From Thermodesulfobacterium hydrogeniphilum (GTDB lineage: Bacteria; Desulfobacterota; Thermodesulfobacteria; Thermodesulfobacteriales; Thermodesulfobacteriaceae): a stretch of 64,000 nucleotides of DNA. A model generated the notes under the pieces. The model was not told where the DNA came from and made no database searches. It saw nothing but the letters and a program-made list of their open reading frames with translations. Location: positions 1 through 64,000 of the forward strand of contig NZ_JQKW01000010.1 of assembly GCF_000746255.1 (NCBI RefSeq). Reading direction: 5' to 3'. The first letter of the stretch is position 1; each line of letters opens with the position of its first letter. This document shows positions 43,300 to 52,955 of this stretch, piece by piece. A program made the position numbers and the translations under genes.

Positions 43300-43533
43300 A
43301 TGCCTATTTATGAATATAAATGTAAAAAATGTGGAAAGCACCTGGAAGTCTGGCAAAAAATAACAGAAGAGCCTTTAAAAGTCTGTCCTGAATGCGGAGG
43401 TGAACTGATAAAATTAATAAGTGAAAGTGGATTTATTTTAAAAGGAACAGGCTGGTATGTAACAGATTATGCCAGAAAAGAAAAAGAAAAAAAAGAAACC
43501 AAGAAGAAAGAAAATACTTCTAAGAGTAAATAA
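43300..43533 (+). CDS. FmdB-type zinc ribbon protein
   Basis: The 77-residue protein begins [20 protein letters not shown] and has a second Cys pair in [12 protein letters not shown], the zinc ribbon typical of FmdB/FmdB-like regulatory proteins. A Lys/Glu tail ends it. ATG 43300 lies 8 bases after TAGGAGG and matches the family start, whereas GTG 43291 touches the ribosome site and is rejected. The function of the family is poorly known. Confidence 0.85.
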   Translation: MPIYEYKCKKCGKHLEVWQKITEEPLKVCPECGGELIKLISESGFILKGTGWYVTDYARKEKEKKETKKKENTSKSK

Positions 43534-44841
43534 GTGTTATATGAAGATTTAATTTATTTATGGCTTTCTTTTTTGATTTATGAATTTTTGCCTTCTTTCT
43601 CTTCTCCCTTTTCTTTTTCAGTATTAATAATAATTTTTTTGATTAAAGAATTTTTTTTCTTTTCATTTATTTTGTTATTGAGAAAAAAGATACCATCAGA
43701 TTATGTTTCCACAGGATCTATTTTAGAAAAATTTTTGATATTTATAGTTTTTGTTTTATACTTTTTTGATTTAACATTTTTCAACTTAAAATCTATAATA
43801 GATCAGTATTATTTTTCTTCTTTAATAGCTTTTCTATGGTTTTTACACTATTTCTTAGCTATGAAAATTTTTTTGTTCAGATTTACTTTTAATTATTTAA
43901 AACTATTATCGGGTCTGGTTTCTCCCATTTTAGTTTTAATAGCTATTGAAAACATTTTAGATTTACTGGGAATAGCGGTAAAAAGTTTTGACTGGTTGTT
44001 ATTGTTTTTTATTTTGTTTTTTGCTCCTGTTTTTATGATCAAACTCTGGCCGGTGTATCCTTTAAAGGATGGATTTTTAAGAGATTTAATTCTTTTATTT
44101 TTGAAAAAGAATAAAGTAAAAGTGAGAGATATTTATGTTCTTGGAGACATAGGTAAACGTGTTTATACAGCAGGAGTAGTAGGATTTCCCGGAGGTTTAA
44201 AATATTTATTTTTTTCGCAACATCTATTAGATATTCTTACTCCTGAAGAGATTCTTGGAGTAGTAGCTCATGAAATAGGGCACATTAAAAAGAAACATGC
44301 CTTTTGGCTTTTATTACTTATAATTAATTTACCCTTATTTCTTATGACAATTTTGTTATTTATTCTATCAATCATTCATCAAATATATCCCAATTTTATA
44401 GAGATGTTAAACAAACAACACAGAATTTATCTTGAAATTGAGATAGGTATATTTTTTACTCTTTTTGCTTATATCTATATAAGATATATCTTTTCATTTT
44501 TTCTAAGACAGTTTGAAAGAGAAGCGGATTTACAATCTTTAATTTTGATAAAAGATCCTCGTCCTTTAGTTTCAGCGTTGTTTAAAATAGGAGAAATTAC
44601 AGGGCAATTGTATAAAAAGAGCTGGCATCACTATGGTATTTATGAAAGAATTGAATTTCTTAAACATAGTCATTTAAATTTTGATACAAATCAGATAAGA
44701 AAGCAGTCTTTCAAAATAAGGTGGATAATTATATTTTGGATTTTAATAAACTTTTTAATTTCTTCTGTTTTTTATTCTGAAAGTATAGCAAATCTGGTTT
44801 ATAAATTTTTAGGAATTCAATTTTTATTGACATCTTTATAA
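43534..44841 (+). CDS. M48-family membrane metalloprotease
   Basis: An integral membrane peptidase of 435 residues with about five hydrophobic segments in the first half and two after the active site. The zinc motif is VVAHEIGHIKKKHAF and the third ligand is in EREADLQSLIL. The layout (long membrane N-terminus, catalytic domain after residue ~200) resembles CAAX prenyl protease 1/HtpX relatives, which degrade misfolded membrane proteins. The start is GTG right after the preceding stop, with no other in-frame choice nearby. Substrates are unknown. Confidence 0.85.
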   Translation: MLYEDLIYLWLSFLIYEFLPSFSSPFSFSVLIIIFLIKEFFFFSFILLLRKKIPSDYVSTGSILEKFLIFIVFVLYFFDLTFFNLKSIIDQYYFSSLIAFLWFLHYFLAMKIFLFRFTFNYLKLLSGLVSPILVLIAIENILDLLGIAVKSFDWLLLFFILFFAPVFMIKLWPVYPLKDGFLRDLILLFLKKNKVKVRDIYVLGDIGKRVYTAGVVGFPGGLKYLFFSQHLLDILTPEEILGVVAHEIGHIKKKHAFWLLLLIINLPLFLMTILLFILSIIHQIYPNFIEMLNKQHRIYLEIEIGIFFTLFAYIYIRYIFSFFLRQFEREADLQSLILIKDPRPLVSALFKIGEITGQLYKKSWHHYGIYERIEFLKHSHLNFDTNQIRKQSFKIRWIIIFWILINFLISSVFYSESIANLVYKFLGIQFLLTSL

Positions 44842-44888
44842 ATTGTCCTAAAATTTAGGTAGCTTGTATTTGAATTTTTGATAATAGA

Positions 44889-45713
44889 ATGTTAAAAGGA
44901 AAATACAAAAATTATACAGATCTTTATATTTATATATTCAAAAACAGTCATCCAGAGCTTAAAAATTTAGAGGATGAGGATTTCATTGGTGTTTGGGAGG
45001 AAGATGGAGTAGGGGTTTTATTTTTTCATAAACCAAAGGATGATTTGATACAAGAATTATCTAAAAAATACAATTTAGAGCTTGAACTTAAAGATAAAGT
45101 TCCTTATGATAAATGGAATGAAAATCGTTTCCCTAAACCTTTAGAAATAGGAAACTTAAAGATTGCTCCTATTTGGTGCGAAGGTAAATGGGATCTGGTT
45201 TTTGATCCCAGTGTGGTTTTTGGAGAAGGAGGGCATCCTACTACTGTTATGATGCTTGAATTAAGCTGGGAATTTTATAAAAATTTTTGTAAACCTGACC
45301 GTGTTTTGGATATAGGTTGTGGAAGTGGTATTTTAACTCTTTTTTGGGCTAAACTCGGGTCTAATTTGGTCTCCATAGACATAAATCCTTTATGTATAAA
45401 AGTAACAAAACATAATTTAGCTTTAAATGGCCTTTTAAATAAAGCAGAAGTAATAGAAGGAAATATTAAAAAGCTTTTACCTTTAAAAGCAGATCTTGTA
45501 TTGGGAAACCTGTATAAAGGGCTTTTGTTAGACCTTTTTGGACTCCCTTCTTTTTGGACTTCACCTTATTATTTGCTTTCTGGATTTTCTGTAGCTATGG
45601 AAAGAGAGCTTAAAGAGGCTTTAAAACCACGTTCTGCAGAAATTATTTTAAGAAAAGAGATGAATAACTGGGTTTGCTGGCTTTTGAAGAATAAAGAGAT
45701 AAAGGGGGATTAG
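44889..45713 (+). CDS. PrmA-like SAM-dependent methyltransferase
   Basis: Resembles ribosomal protein L11 methyltransferase. The SAM site is RVLDIGCGSGILTLFWAKLG, preceded by VFGEGGHPTTVMMLE, where PrmA usually has FGTGxHPTT. The later catalytic-loop segment reads DLVLGNLYKGLL instead of the usual NI-type motif. At 274 residues the length fits, but the changed loop and divergent N-terminal domain leave open whether L11 is the substrate. coaX starts one base after its stop codon. Confidence 0.75.
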   Translation: MLKGKYKNYTDLYIYIFKNSHPELKNLEDEDFIGVWEEDGVGVLFFHKPKDDLIQELSKKYNLELELKDKVPYDKWNENRFPKPLEIGNLKIAPIWCEGKWDLVFDPSVVFGEGGHPTTVMMLELSWEFYKNFCKPDRVLDIGCGSGILTLFWAKLGSNLVSIDINPLCIKVTKHNLALNGLLNKAEVIEGNIKKLLPLKADLVLGNLYKGLLLDLFGLPSFWTSPYYLLSGFSVAMERELKEALKPRSAEIILRKEMNNWVCWLLKNKEIKGD

Positions 45714-46484
45714 ATGCTTCTTGCTGTAGATATAGGCAATACATCTACAGTTTGTGGAGTTTTTGAGGAAAAAGGAAATATTACTGCTTTGTTCACTTTT
45801 AAAACAGAAATTCCTGTTTCTTCTGAAGAGATTTTGATTAAATTGAAAAATTTCTTAGAGCTTTATAAAATAAAATTAAAAGATATAAAAGGATTATCTA
45901 TTGCCTGTGTAGTTCCTTCTGCGCTCAATTATTGGGTGGAGATGGGAAAAAAATGGTTAGCAAGAGAGGTTTTAGTAGCAGACCATACCACAGTAGATAT
46001 TCCAATGGATTTATTATATCCTTCTGAAGTAGGAGCGGATAGATTAATAAATGCTTTGGCAGGTTGGGAGAAATATAAAACTTCATTAATTATAGTGGAT
46101 TTTGGAACAGCTATTACCTTTGATTGCATTTCTGAAAAAGGAGTTTATTTAGGAGGTGCTATTGCTCCAGGGCTTTTCATTTCTGCAGAAGCTTTATTTA
46201 AAAAAACAGCCAAATTACCCAAGATAGATCTAAGTGAAATTCCATTGCAAACTATAGGGAAAGATACCATATCTGCTTTAAAAACAGGACTTCTTTATGG
46301 ATTTACAGGTCTTACAGATTATTTAATAGATAAACTTTCTAAAGAAATGGGAAGTAGTCCCAAGGTTATAGCTACAGGAGGCATGGCTAAATTTATAGTG
46401 CCTCTGTCTAAAAAAATAGAAAAAATAGATCCCTATTTAACCTTAGAGGGTCTTTACTATTTATGGAAACAAAAAAAACCGTAG
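45714..46484 (+). CDS. coaX: Type III pantothenate kinase
   Basis: The first step of coenzyme A synthesis, phosphorylating pantothenate without the feedback of type I enzymes. The 256 residues open with LLAVDIGNTSTVCGVF (phosphate loop) and contain EVGADRLINALAG, LIIVDFGTAITFDCI and YLGGAIAPGLFISAEAL, the CoaX set. Type III enzymes usually need a monovalent cation. It overlaps ldcA by 22 bases. Confidence 0.94.
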   Translation: MLLAVDIGNTSTVCGVFEEKGNITALFTFKTEIPVSSEEILIKLKNFLELYKIKLKDIKGLSIACVVPSALNYWVEMGKKWLAREVLVADHTTVDIPMDLLYPSEVGADRLINALAGWEKYKTSLIIVDFGTAITFDCISEKGVYLGGAIAPGLFISAEALFKKTAKLPKIDLSEIPLQTIGKDTISALKTGLLYGFTGLTDYLIDKLSKEMGSSPKVIATGGMAKFIVPLSKKIEKIDPYLTLEGLYYLWKQKKP

Positions 46485-47323
46485 CTATAGTTTCTCCTGC
46501 TAACTTTCCGTCTAAGGAAAAATATGAAAAAGGGTTAGAGATTTTAAGACAATACTCTATTCCTTTTAAAAGCTATGTAGATTTTTCAAAAACATCCCCA
46601 GGGTTTAAAGCGTTTCTATTATATGAATTGATTACTAATAAAGACTTTTTTTATATTTGGACAGCACGAGGAGGTTTTGGTTCAATAAAATTATTACCAT
46701 ATTTAGATGAATTATTAAGTGATGTAAAAAATTTGAAATTTCATCCTTATTTAATAGGATTTAGTGATATTACGGCTTTGCATCTTTATTTTTATAAAAA
46801 ATTTAACAAACCAGGTATCCATGCTCCTATGATAGCTGATTTACCCAATTTAGATAAAAATACAACAAAAAAACTTTTTGAAATTTTATTTAGGGATAAG
46901 AATATCTATTTAGAGGGTAAAGGTTATCAGGAAGGAGAAATTGAGGGTGTTTTATTAGGGGGAAATCTTATTACTATAGCAAGTTTATGCGGAACACCTT
47001 ATTTCCCTTATGTTGATGGTATAATTCTGTTTATAGAAGATATAAACGAAAAACTTTATCGTTTAGAAAGGGCTTTGATTCAGGTAATTTTTACTTTGGG
47101 AAAGGAGAAGATAAAGGCTTTGATAATAGGGGATTTAGGGGGAGAAGATCCTCTAAATTTTTTGGGAAATATTAAAGAATTTTTGCCTCAGCACATGCCT
47201 ATTGGTTATGAATTTCCTATAGGCCATAATTTAAAAAATTATCCTGTAATCATAGGCAAAAGAGCTTATTTAAAAATTAAAAATAACAAAGCAGAACTTT
47301 ATCAAGAAAAATTTTTTTCTTGA
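46463..47323 (+). CDS. ldcA: LD-carboxypeptidase (S66 family)
   Basis: It releases the terminal D-Ala of murein tetrapeptides during peptidoglycan recycling. The N-terminal AIVSPANFPSK, the ARGGFGSIKLLPYLD segment, the catalytic Ser in LIGFSDITALHLY, the Glu in LFIEDINEKLYRLER and the His in IGHNLKNYP form the S66 Ser-Glu-His set. The 286 residues lack a signal peptide, so it is cytoplasmic. Its stop codon lies inside the -35 box of the cheA promoter. It is the last gene before the chemosensory cluster. Confidence 0.92.
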   Translation: METKKTVAIVSPANFPSKEKYEKGLEILRQYSIPFKSYVDFSKTSPGFKAFLLYELITNKDFFYIWTARGGFGSIKLLPYLDELLSDVKNLKFHPYLIGFSDITALHLYFYKKFNKPGIHAPMIADLPNLDKNTTKKLFEILFRDKNIYLEGKGYQEGEIEGVLLGGNLITIASLCGTPYFPYVDGIILFIEDINEKLYRLERALIQVIFTLGKEKIKALIIGDLGGEDPLNFLGNIKEFLPQHMPIGYEFPIGHNLKNYPVIIGKRAYLKIKNNKAELYQEKFFS

Positions 47324-47348
47324 CAACTTTTTAAAATGATTTTATAAA
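47320..47348 (+). promoter_or_regulatory. Promoter of the chemosensory cluster (cheA)
   Basis: Perfect TTGACA (47320-47325), 17-base spacer and TATAAA (47343-47348). The -35 box overlaps the TGA stop of ldcA. The expected start (~47355) leaves a ~32-base leader holding GCAGGAGG before the cheA ATG. Confidence 0.8.
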
Positions 47349-47386
47349 ATATAAAGATATAAGCTAAAATTGCAGGAGGTTTAAGC

Positions 47387-50032
47387 ATGGAATTTGATGA
47401 GGATATTTTACAGGATTTTTTGGTAGAAGCAAAAGAAACTATAGAAAACTTAGAAGAAGGTTTTATAGAATTAGAAAAAGATAAATCAAATTTAGAAGTC
47501 ATAAGGTCTATATTTCGAAGTATGCACTCTTTGAAAGGGGCTGCAGGATTTTTCGGTTTTAAAAGTCTGGAAAGCATAGCTCATTTTTCAGAAGATATTT
47601 TATCAAAATTGAGAGACGGGCTTTTAGAGCCCACAGAAGAGATAATAGATATATTATTAAAAGCAGTAGATTGGATAAAATATATTATAAACCATATAGA
47701 ACAAAACAAAACAGAACCCATAGATGATAATTTGTTAGAGTTTTTAGTAGAAATATCAAATTTCAATGAAAAATTGAAAAAACAGATAGGAGGCAAAGGT
47801 AAAGAAGAGCCTAAGGAAGAGGCTAAGAAAGAAAAGGTTGAGGAGGCTAAGGAAGAAGCTAAGGAAGAGAAAAAAGAGGAGGTAAAACCTGAAGAAAAAG
47901 AGAAAAAAGAAGTCAAGGAAGAAAAACAGGTCTCTTCAAAAGAAGTGAAACCTGCAGTAAAGGATGCACCTAAAAAAGAAAAAAAGGAAGCTATAGCAAC
48001 ACCTCACATAGAATTAACAGAAACTCACATTAAAGTGGATGTTAAACTTTTAGATCAGCTTATGAATTTAGCAGGAGAGCTTGTTCTTGCAAGAAACAGG
48101 GTGGTTCAACTCGCTCAAAAAATCATGGATGAGGATTTAACCAGAAGTGTTCAGGCTTTATCCATGATCACAACTGAGATGCAGGAAGCCATAATGAAAA
48201 CCAGAATGCAACCCATAGGAACAGTATTTAATAAATTTCCGAGAATTGTAAGGGACCTTTCTAAAGCTCTTGGTAAAAAAGTGAATTTACAGCTGGAAGG
48301 AACAGAGACAGAGCTTGATAGATCTATTATAGAAGCAATTAAAGATCCTCTTACACATCTTGTTAGAAATGCTATAGATCACGGTATAGAACCTCCTGAT
48401 GTAAGAGTTCAGGTGGGTAAACCTCCTGAGGGTAATTTAATTTTAAGAGCTTATCAAGAAGGTGGACAGGTGGTTATTGAAATTGAGGATGATGGAAAAG
48501 GAATAGATATAGAAAAGATAAGAAAAAAAGCCATAGAAAAAGGATTTATGACAGCTGAAGAGGCAGAAAAAGCCTCTGAAAAAGAACTTTTGTCTCTTAT
48601 ATTTAAACCTGGATTTTCAACAGCGGAAAAGGTTACTCAGGTCTCTGGTCGCGGTGTGGGTATGGATGTTGTAAAAACCAATATAGAAAAATTGGGTGGA
48701 TCTATAGAAATAGATACTGTGTATGAAAAAGGAACCACTGTTAGAATTAAAATACCTTTAACTCTTGCTATCATTCCTGCACTTATTGTAACATCACAAG
48801 ATTACAGATATGCTATACCTCAGGTGAATTTAAAAGAGCTGGTAAATATTGATCCTGAAAAAGATCTTCTTAAGGTTGGAGATACAGAATTTTACAGACT
48901 CAGAGGAGAGATTATCCCCGTGCTAAGGTTATCTCAAATTTTAAAACATAATGGAAAAGATCAAAATCAAAAAAATTTGGTGATTTTAACTACAGGTGAA
49001 AGATTAGTTGGACTATTGGTAAGTAAAATATTCAACTCTGAAGAAATAGTGGTTAAACCTCTTGGTAAGTGGTTTAAAAACATACCTATCTATTCTGGTG
49101 CCACTATAATGGGAGATGGTAAATTGGCATTAATTCTTGATGTAGTGGGTTTATCTAAGTATATAGGTTTAAGTATAGAAGAAGTGGAAAAAACTCAGGA
49201 TATACAAGCTGTTAAAAGAAAAATTTCAGGAGAAGAGACCTATTTTATTTTAATATTTGAAATAGGAGAAGAAAGGCTTGCTCTTCCCATCGCTCTTATA
49301 TCAAGACTTGATAAAATAAAAGCCGAAGACCTTCAATTTGTCGGTGGAAAAGAGGTAATTATATACAATGAAGAAGTTATTCCAATTATAAGGCTGGAAA
49401 ACTATCTTCCTTTACAGGGGCTTCCATCTCAAGAAGAATATAATGTTTTATTTTTTACAGAAAGGGATAAAACATGTGGAATTTTATGTTCAAATATTGT
49501 TGACACTTTTGAAACTACTTTGGAGGTTGAAGAAGGGCTTTATAAACATCCTGGAATTTTGGGACATAGAATAATAGATGGAAAGACTGTTTTATTTATT
49601 GATGTTTATAAAATAATAGAAATGTATGATCCTGAGTGGTTTATTGTAAAGGAAGAAGATGTGCAGCCCAGAAAGATTTTGTTAGTTGAGGATTCTCCGT
49701 TTTTTAGAAATATGATGAAAAATTATTTGGAAACTGCAGGTTATCAGGTTGAGGATGCTGAAAATGGTAAAGAGGCGTTAAATAAGCTAACTACAGATCC
49801 CAATTTTGATATTATCATTACAGATATAGAAATGCCAGAAATGGATGGTTTTGAACTTATAAAAGTTTTAAAAAGTGATCCTAATTTAAATAAGATACCA
49901 ATTATTGTAGTTACAGCTTTAGCAGGAGAAGATATCAAGAAAAAGGTCTTTGAACTGGGAGCAGATGGATATGAGGTTAAATTGCAAAGAGATAGAGTAT
50001 TGGAAACTATTAAAAATCTTTTGTCTAAATAG
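47387..50032 (+). CDS. cheA: Chemotaxis histidine kinase CheA with two CheW-like domains and a C-terminal receiver
   Basis: The 881 residues read: Hpt domain (1-115, phosphorylated His47 in RSMHSLKGAAGFF), a Lys/Glu-rich linker (~140-205), dimerisation helices, GHKL ATPase (LVRNAIDHGIE, GRGVGMDVV), a CheW-like domain, a second CheW-like domain (~610-760), and a receiver (~765-881) with the phosphoacceptor in IIITDIEMPEMDG and Lys in YEVK. Fused receivers are typical of CheA proteins for type IV pili or developmental systems, such as ChpA and FrzE. cheW, cheX and an MCP follow; no cheY, cheR or cheB is nearby. A link with the pilT genes in this window is an inference. Confidence 0.95.
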   Translation: MEFDEDILQDFLVEAKETIENLEEGFIELEKDKSNLEVIRSIFRSMHSLKGAAGFFGFKSLESIAHFSEDILSKLRDGLLEPTEEIIDILLKAVDWIKYIINHIEQNKTEPIDDNLLEFLVEISNFNEKLKKQIGGKGKEEPKEEAKKEKVEEAKEEAKEEKKEEVKPEEKEKKEVKEEKQVSSKEVKPAVKDAPKKEKKEAIATPHIELTETHIKVDVKLLDQLMNLAGELVLARNRVVQLAQKIMDEDLTRSVQALSMITTEMQEAIMKTRMQPIGTVFNKFPRIVRDLSKALGKKVNLQLEGTETELDRSIIEAIKDPLTHLVRNAIDHGIEPPDVRVQVGKPPEGNLILRAYQEGGQVVIEIEDDGKGIDIEKIRKKAIEKGFMTAEEAEKASEKELLSLIFKPGFSTAEKVTQVSGRGVGMDVVKTNIEKLGGSIEIDTVYEKGTTVRIKIPLTLAIIPALIVTSQDYRYAIPQVNLKELVNIDPEKDLLKVGDTEFYRLRGEIIPVLRLSQILKHNGKDQNQKNLVILTTGERLVGLLVSKIFNSEEIVVKPLGKWFKNIPIYSGATIMGDGKLALILDVVGLSKYIGLSIEEVEKTQDIQAVKRKISGEETYFILIFEIGEERLALPIALISRLDKIKAEDLQFVGGKEVIIYNEEVIPIIRLENYLPLQGLPSQEEYNVLFFTERDKTCGILCSNIVDTFETTLEVEEGLYKHPGILGHRIIDGKTVLFIDVYKIIEMYDPEWFIVKEEDVQPRKILLVEDSPFFRNMMKNYLETAGYQVEDAENGKEALNKLTTDPNFDIIITDIEMPEMDGFELIKVLKSDPNLNKIPIIVVTALAGEDIKKKVFELGADGYEVKLQRDRVLETIKNLLSK

Positions 50033-50053
50033 ATTTAAGGAGGAGGCTGTGTA

Positions 50054-50536
50054 ATGACTTTAGCAAAAAAAGAAGACCTGAAACTTGAAGAAAAAGAAAT
50101 CTCAAGACTTGGTATTCAAAAAACTCAAACTTTTGTTACCTTTTATATGGGAGATTTTTTGTTTGGAATTTCAGCTGATAAAATAATGGAAATTAACAAG
50201 GATTTAGAAATTACTCCAGTTCCTTTAGCAGAGGATTACATTTTGGGAATAATGAATTTAAGAGGGCAGATTGTTACTGTTATGAATCTTGCAAAAAAGA
50301 TAAAACTTTATACTGATATAACTCCTAAAATCAATTTGATCATCAAAAATGAAGAGGAGGTGCCAGTTTCTTTTGTTGTAGAGAGAATAGGTGATATTTT
50401 GGAAATACCAGTAAATAAACTTGAAAGAACTCCTGAAAGGTTGGAAGGGCTTGCTAAGGAATACATAAAAAATGTATATCAACTTCCTGATAAGCTTGTT
50501 TTAATGCTTGATGTTGAAAAGGTGATAGAGGGTTAA
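50054..50536 (+). CDS. cheW: Chemotaxis coupling protein CheW
   Basis: It connects receptors to CheA. The 160 residues include QTFVTFYMGDFLFGISADKI, YILGIMNLRGQIVTVMNLAKK (the conserved NLRG turn) and a final VYQLPDKLVLMLDVEKVI. The first ~25 residues are a charged extension. It begins 21 bases after cheA with AAGGAGGAGG. Confidence 0.93.
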   Translation: MTLAKKEDLKLEEKEISRLGIQKTQTFVTFYMGDFLFGISADKIMEINKDLEITPVPLAEDYILGIMNLRGQIVTVMNLAKKIKLYTDITPKINLIIKNEEEVPVSFVVERIGDILEIPVNKLERTPERLEGLAKEYIKNVYQLPDKLVLMLDVEKVIEG

Positions 50537-50559
50537 AATTTGTTAAGAGGAGGAATTTA

Positions 50560-51030
50560 ATGAATGCACAAAAAGTAACAGATTCTATCAAAAAAGCCAT
50601 TGAAGAAGTTGTTGGTATGTATTTAATGGACAAACCGAATTTGAAGGAAACTAAGGTTAAAAAAGATGATAGTGGTCTTAAGGATATTTCGGTTATAGTA
50701 GGCCTTGCTTCTGATAAACTTGAAGGCGTTCTTATAGTAAGTTATGATAAAGAGATAATTTTCGATTTTATGAAAAATATACTTGGTGAAGAAGTTAAAG
50801 AGATCAACAAAGAGGTTATTGATGCAAGTGGAGAGATGACCAATCAGATTTCAGGTGTTTTTAGAAGAGAACTGGAAAAAGCTGGACTTATTTTAGAAGG
50901 CTCCACCCCTTCTATTGTTACAGGAAACGATCATAAAATAGAAATACCAAGCAAAATTCCAAGAATGGCTTTTCTTTTTGAAATAAATGGGAAAGAACTT
51001 TTGGTAGAATTTGGTTTAACAAGAAAATAA
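50560..51030 (+). CDS. cheX: CheX-type phosphatase
   Basis: CheX dephosphorylates CheY-P, or here possibly the CheA receiver. The 156 residues show the family active-site pattern GEMTNQISG (ExxN in a helix) and the beta-sheet ISVIVGLASDKLEGVLIVSYD. It is small and without membrane segments. It is the only signal-terminating enzyme in the cluster, as cheC, cheD and cheZ are absent. The ribosome site is AAGAGGAGG. Confidence 0.88.
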   Translation: MNAQKVTDSIKKAIEEVVGMYLMDKPNLKETKVKKDDSGLKDISVIVGLASDKLEGVLIVSYDKEIIFDFMKNILGEEVKEINKEVIDASGEMTNQISGVFRRELEKAGLILEGSTPSIVTGNDHKIEIPSKIPRMAFLFEINGKELLVEFGLTRK

Positions 51031-51071
51031 AAATTTAATTAAAATAATTTTAATAATAGGAGGAAGAAAGT

Positions 51072-52946
51072 ATGTTTAAAAATTGGAGTATTGTTAAAAA
51101 ATTAATTTTTGGTTTTTTAATTTTAATTGTAATAGTAGGAATCGTAAGTGCTTGGACTTTATTTTGTTGTTATAAAACAAAAATAGATGCAAATGATATA
51201 AAAGAAACTATGAAAAAAGAAAGATGTTTGATTGAAATAAAAGATGAGGGAATAGCAGAAATTAGAGATAATATGTTGAAAATATTTCTTACTGAAAATA
51301 TAAATAAAAAAAGAGAATACTATAATAGAATTTTAGAGGCAAAAGAAAAATTTAAAAAAGCTTTAAAAATTTTGAAAATTTCTCATAAATTTTCTCCTGA
51401 AGAGGAAAAAGCAATTAATAAACTTATAAATAACATGATAAATTTGGAAAAGTTTTACAATAAAGCTATAGAATTTTCTATGGGAGGGAATAATAAAAAA
51501 GCTTTAGCTATTTACCAAAAAGAAATACTTCCAAAGATGGAAGCAATACACCGTTTAATAGATGAGAAATTAGAAACCCCTTATTATAGGTTCTTTTATA
51601 ATAAAATTATTAAAATTGAAAATGACCTAAAAAAACAGATTATAATTTTATTAATTTGTGGAGCTTTATTTATTAGTATTTCTATATTAGTTATTTATAC
51701 AGTGGTTCTTTCAATTAAAAGACCTGTACAGAAACTTGAAAATATACTTGAGAGAATAAAAGAAGGTGATTTAAATGCAGAAATAGATATAGATAGTAAA
51801 GATGAAATTGGACTAATAGCTATAGCTATAAAAGGAACCATTGAGAAATTAAAACATGTGATAAGCGATGTTAGAAATGTGTCAAGAGATATAGTCAATT
51901 TTTCAGGAAAACTAAGTGGAATTACAAATGAGTTCAGTAATAATTTAAATATGCAGGCAGAAAAAGCTACACAAATTGCTTCCTCTGCAGAAGAAATGAG
52001 TATAACTATAGTTGATATCGCTAAAAACACAAATAACATTTTGGAAAACAGTAAAAACACTGCTGAGGTATCTAAAAAAGGTGAAGAAATGACTCTTAAG
52101 ACTGCTGAAGAAATAAAAACCATAGAACAGGCTGCCGAAAAGCTCCAGAGTATTATGGGAAATCTGGAAGAGCGTTCAAAAGCAATAGAAAATGTGTTGA
52201 CTTTTATCAAAGATGTAGCAGAGCAAACTAATTTACTTGCTTTAAATGCCACTATTGAAGCAGCAAGGGCAGGGGAGCATGGAAAGAGCTTTGCAGTGGT
52301 AGCAGGTGAGATTAGAAAACTTGCTGAGAGAACAAACAAGTCCACAGATGAAATCGGACAGATGATTAAGGAGATACAGGTAGTTGTGGGTGATGTTAAA
52401 GGAGCTGTGGATGATATTAATAAGAAAGTTGCTTCAGGAGTGAAGTTGTCTGAGGAAACCTCTGAAATTTTAAAAGAAATAACCAAACAATCAGAATCAC
52501 TTCAGGAGAGGATACAGAGTATAGCAAGTGCAACAGAGGAGATGTCCACAGTTGCAGATCAGGTATCTCAGGATATTAACAGTGTGGCTCAAGCTTCTCG
52601 TGAAATGACTCAAGGAGTTGAAGAAGTTATTAAAACAGTTGAAAACATGTCTAACCTTAGTATAAAACTAAACAAATCGATAGAATTTTTTAAAATGGAT
52701 AAAGATATAAATGGTGAAAAATGTCCAAATTTAGAAAGGTGTCCATTTTTTGGTGATCGTTTAGAAAACATGCCAGCTACAGCAGAGCTTCTTAAGAGTG
52801 AATACTGTCTTGGAGAGGGTAAAAATTATAAAGAATGTGCGAGATATATAGTAGCTTCCACCTTAGGTAAAGAATTTGTTCCTCCAGATTTATTTCCTCA
52901 CCAAAAGGAAAGAGCTTTGGAAATAATTAAAGCAAATAAAAAATAA
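51072..52946 (+). CDS. Methyl-accepting chemotaxis protein with a cysteine-rich C-terminal extension
   Basis: A transmembrane receptor of 624 residues. A first membrane helix (~10-30, [17 protein letters not shown]) and a second (~190-215) enclose a helical sensor domain of the four-helix-bundle type. HAMP follows, then the signalling hairpin with [20 protein letters not shown] at the tip. Beyond it, residues ~549-624 contain a compact Cys set: [10 protein letters not shown], then [16 protein letters not shown], then VPPDLFPHQ. Receptors of this class normally end at a CheR/CheB tether, so the extension may be a metal or redox sensor in the cytoplasm. It is fourth in the cheA-cheW-cheX cluster, with AATAGGAGGA as ribosome site. 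Confidence 0.9.
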   Translation: MFKNWSIVKKLIFGFLILIVIVGIVSAWTLFCCYKTKIDANDIKETMKKERCLIEIKDEGIAEIRDNMLKIFLTENINKKREYYNRILEAKEKFKKALKILKISHKFSPEEEKAINKLINNMINLEKFYNKAIEFSMGGNNKKALAIYQKEILPKMEAIHRLIDEKLETPYYRFFYNKIIKIENDLKKQIIILLICGALFISISILVIYTVVLSIKRPVQKLENILERIKEGDLNAEIDIDSKDEIGLIAIAIKGTIEKLKHVISDVRNVSRDIVNFSGKLSGITNEFSNNLNMQAEKATQIASSAEEMSITIVDIAKNTNNILENSKNTAEVSKKGEEMTLKTAEEIKTIEQAAEKLQSIMGNLEERSKAIENVLTFIKDVAEQTNLLALNATIEAARAGEHGKSFAVVAGEIRKLAERTNKSTDEIGQMIKEIQVVVGDVKGAVDDINKKVASGVKLSEETSEILKEITKQSESLQERIQSIASATEEMSTVADQVSQDINSVAQASREMTQGVEEVIKTVENMSNLSIKLNKSIEFFKMDKDINGEKCPNLERCPFFGDRLENMPATAELLKSEYCLGEGKNYKECARYIVASTLGKEFVPPDLFPHQKERALEIIKANKK

Positions 52947-52955
52947 AATTTAAAA

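Noticed and set aside
51695-52486. 263-residue antisense frame across the MCP gene
   Set aside because: Its Ser/Ile/Phe-rich composition is the mirror of the receptor coiled coil; the receptor frame has all motifs.
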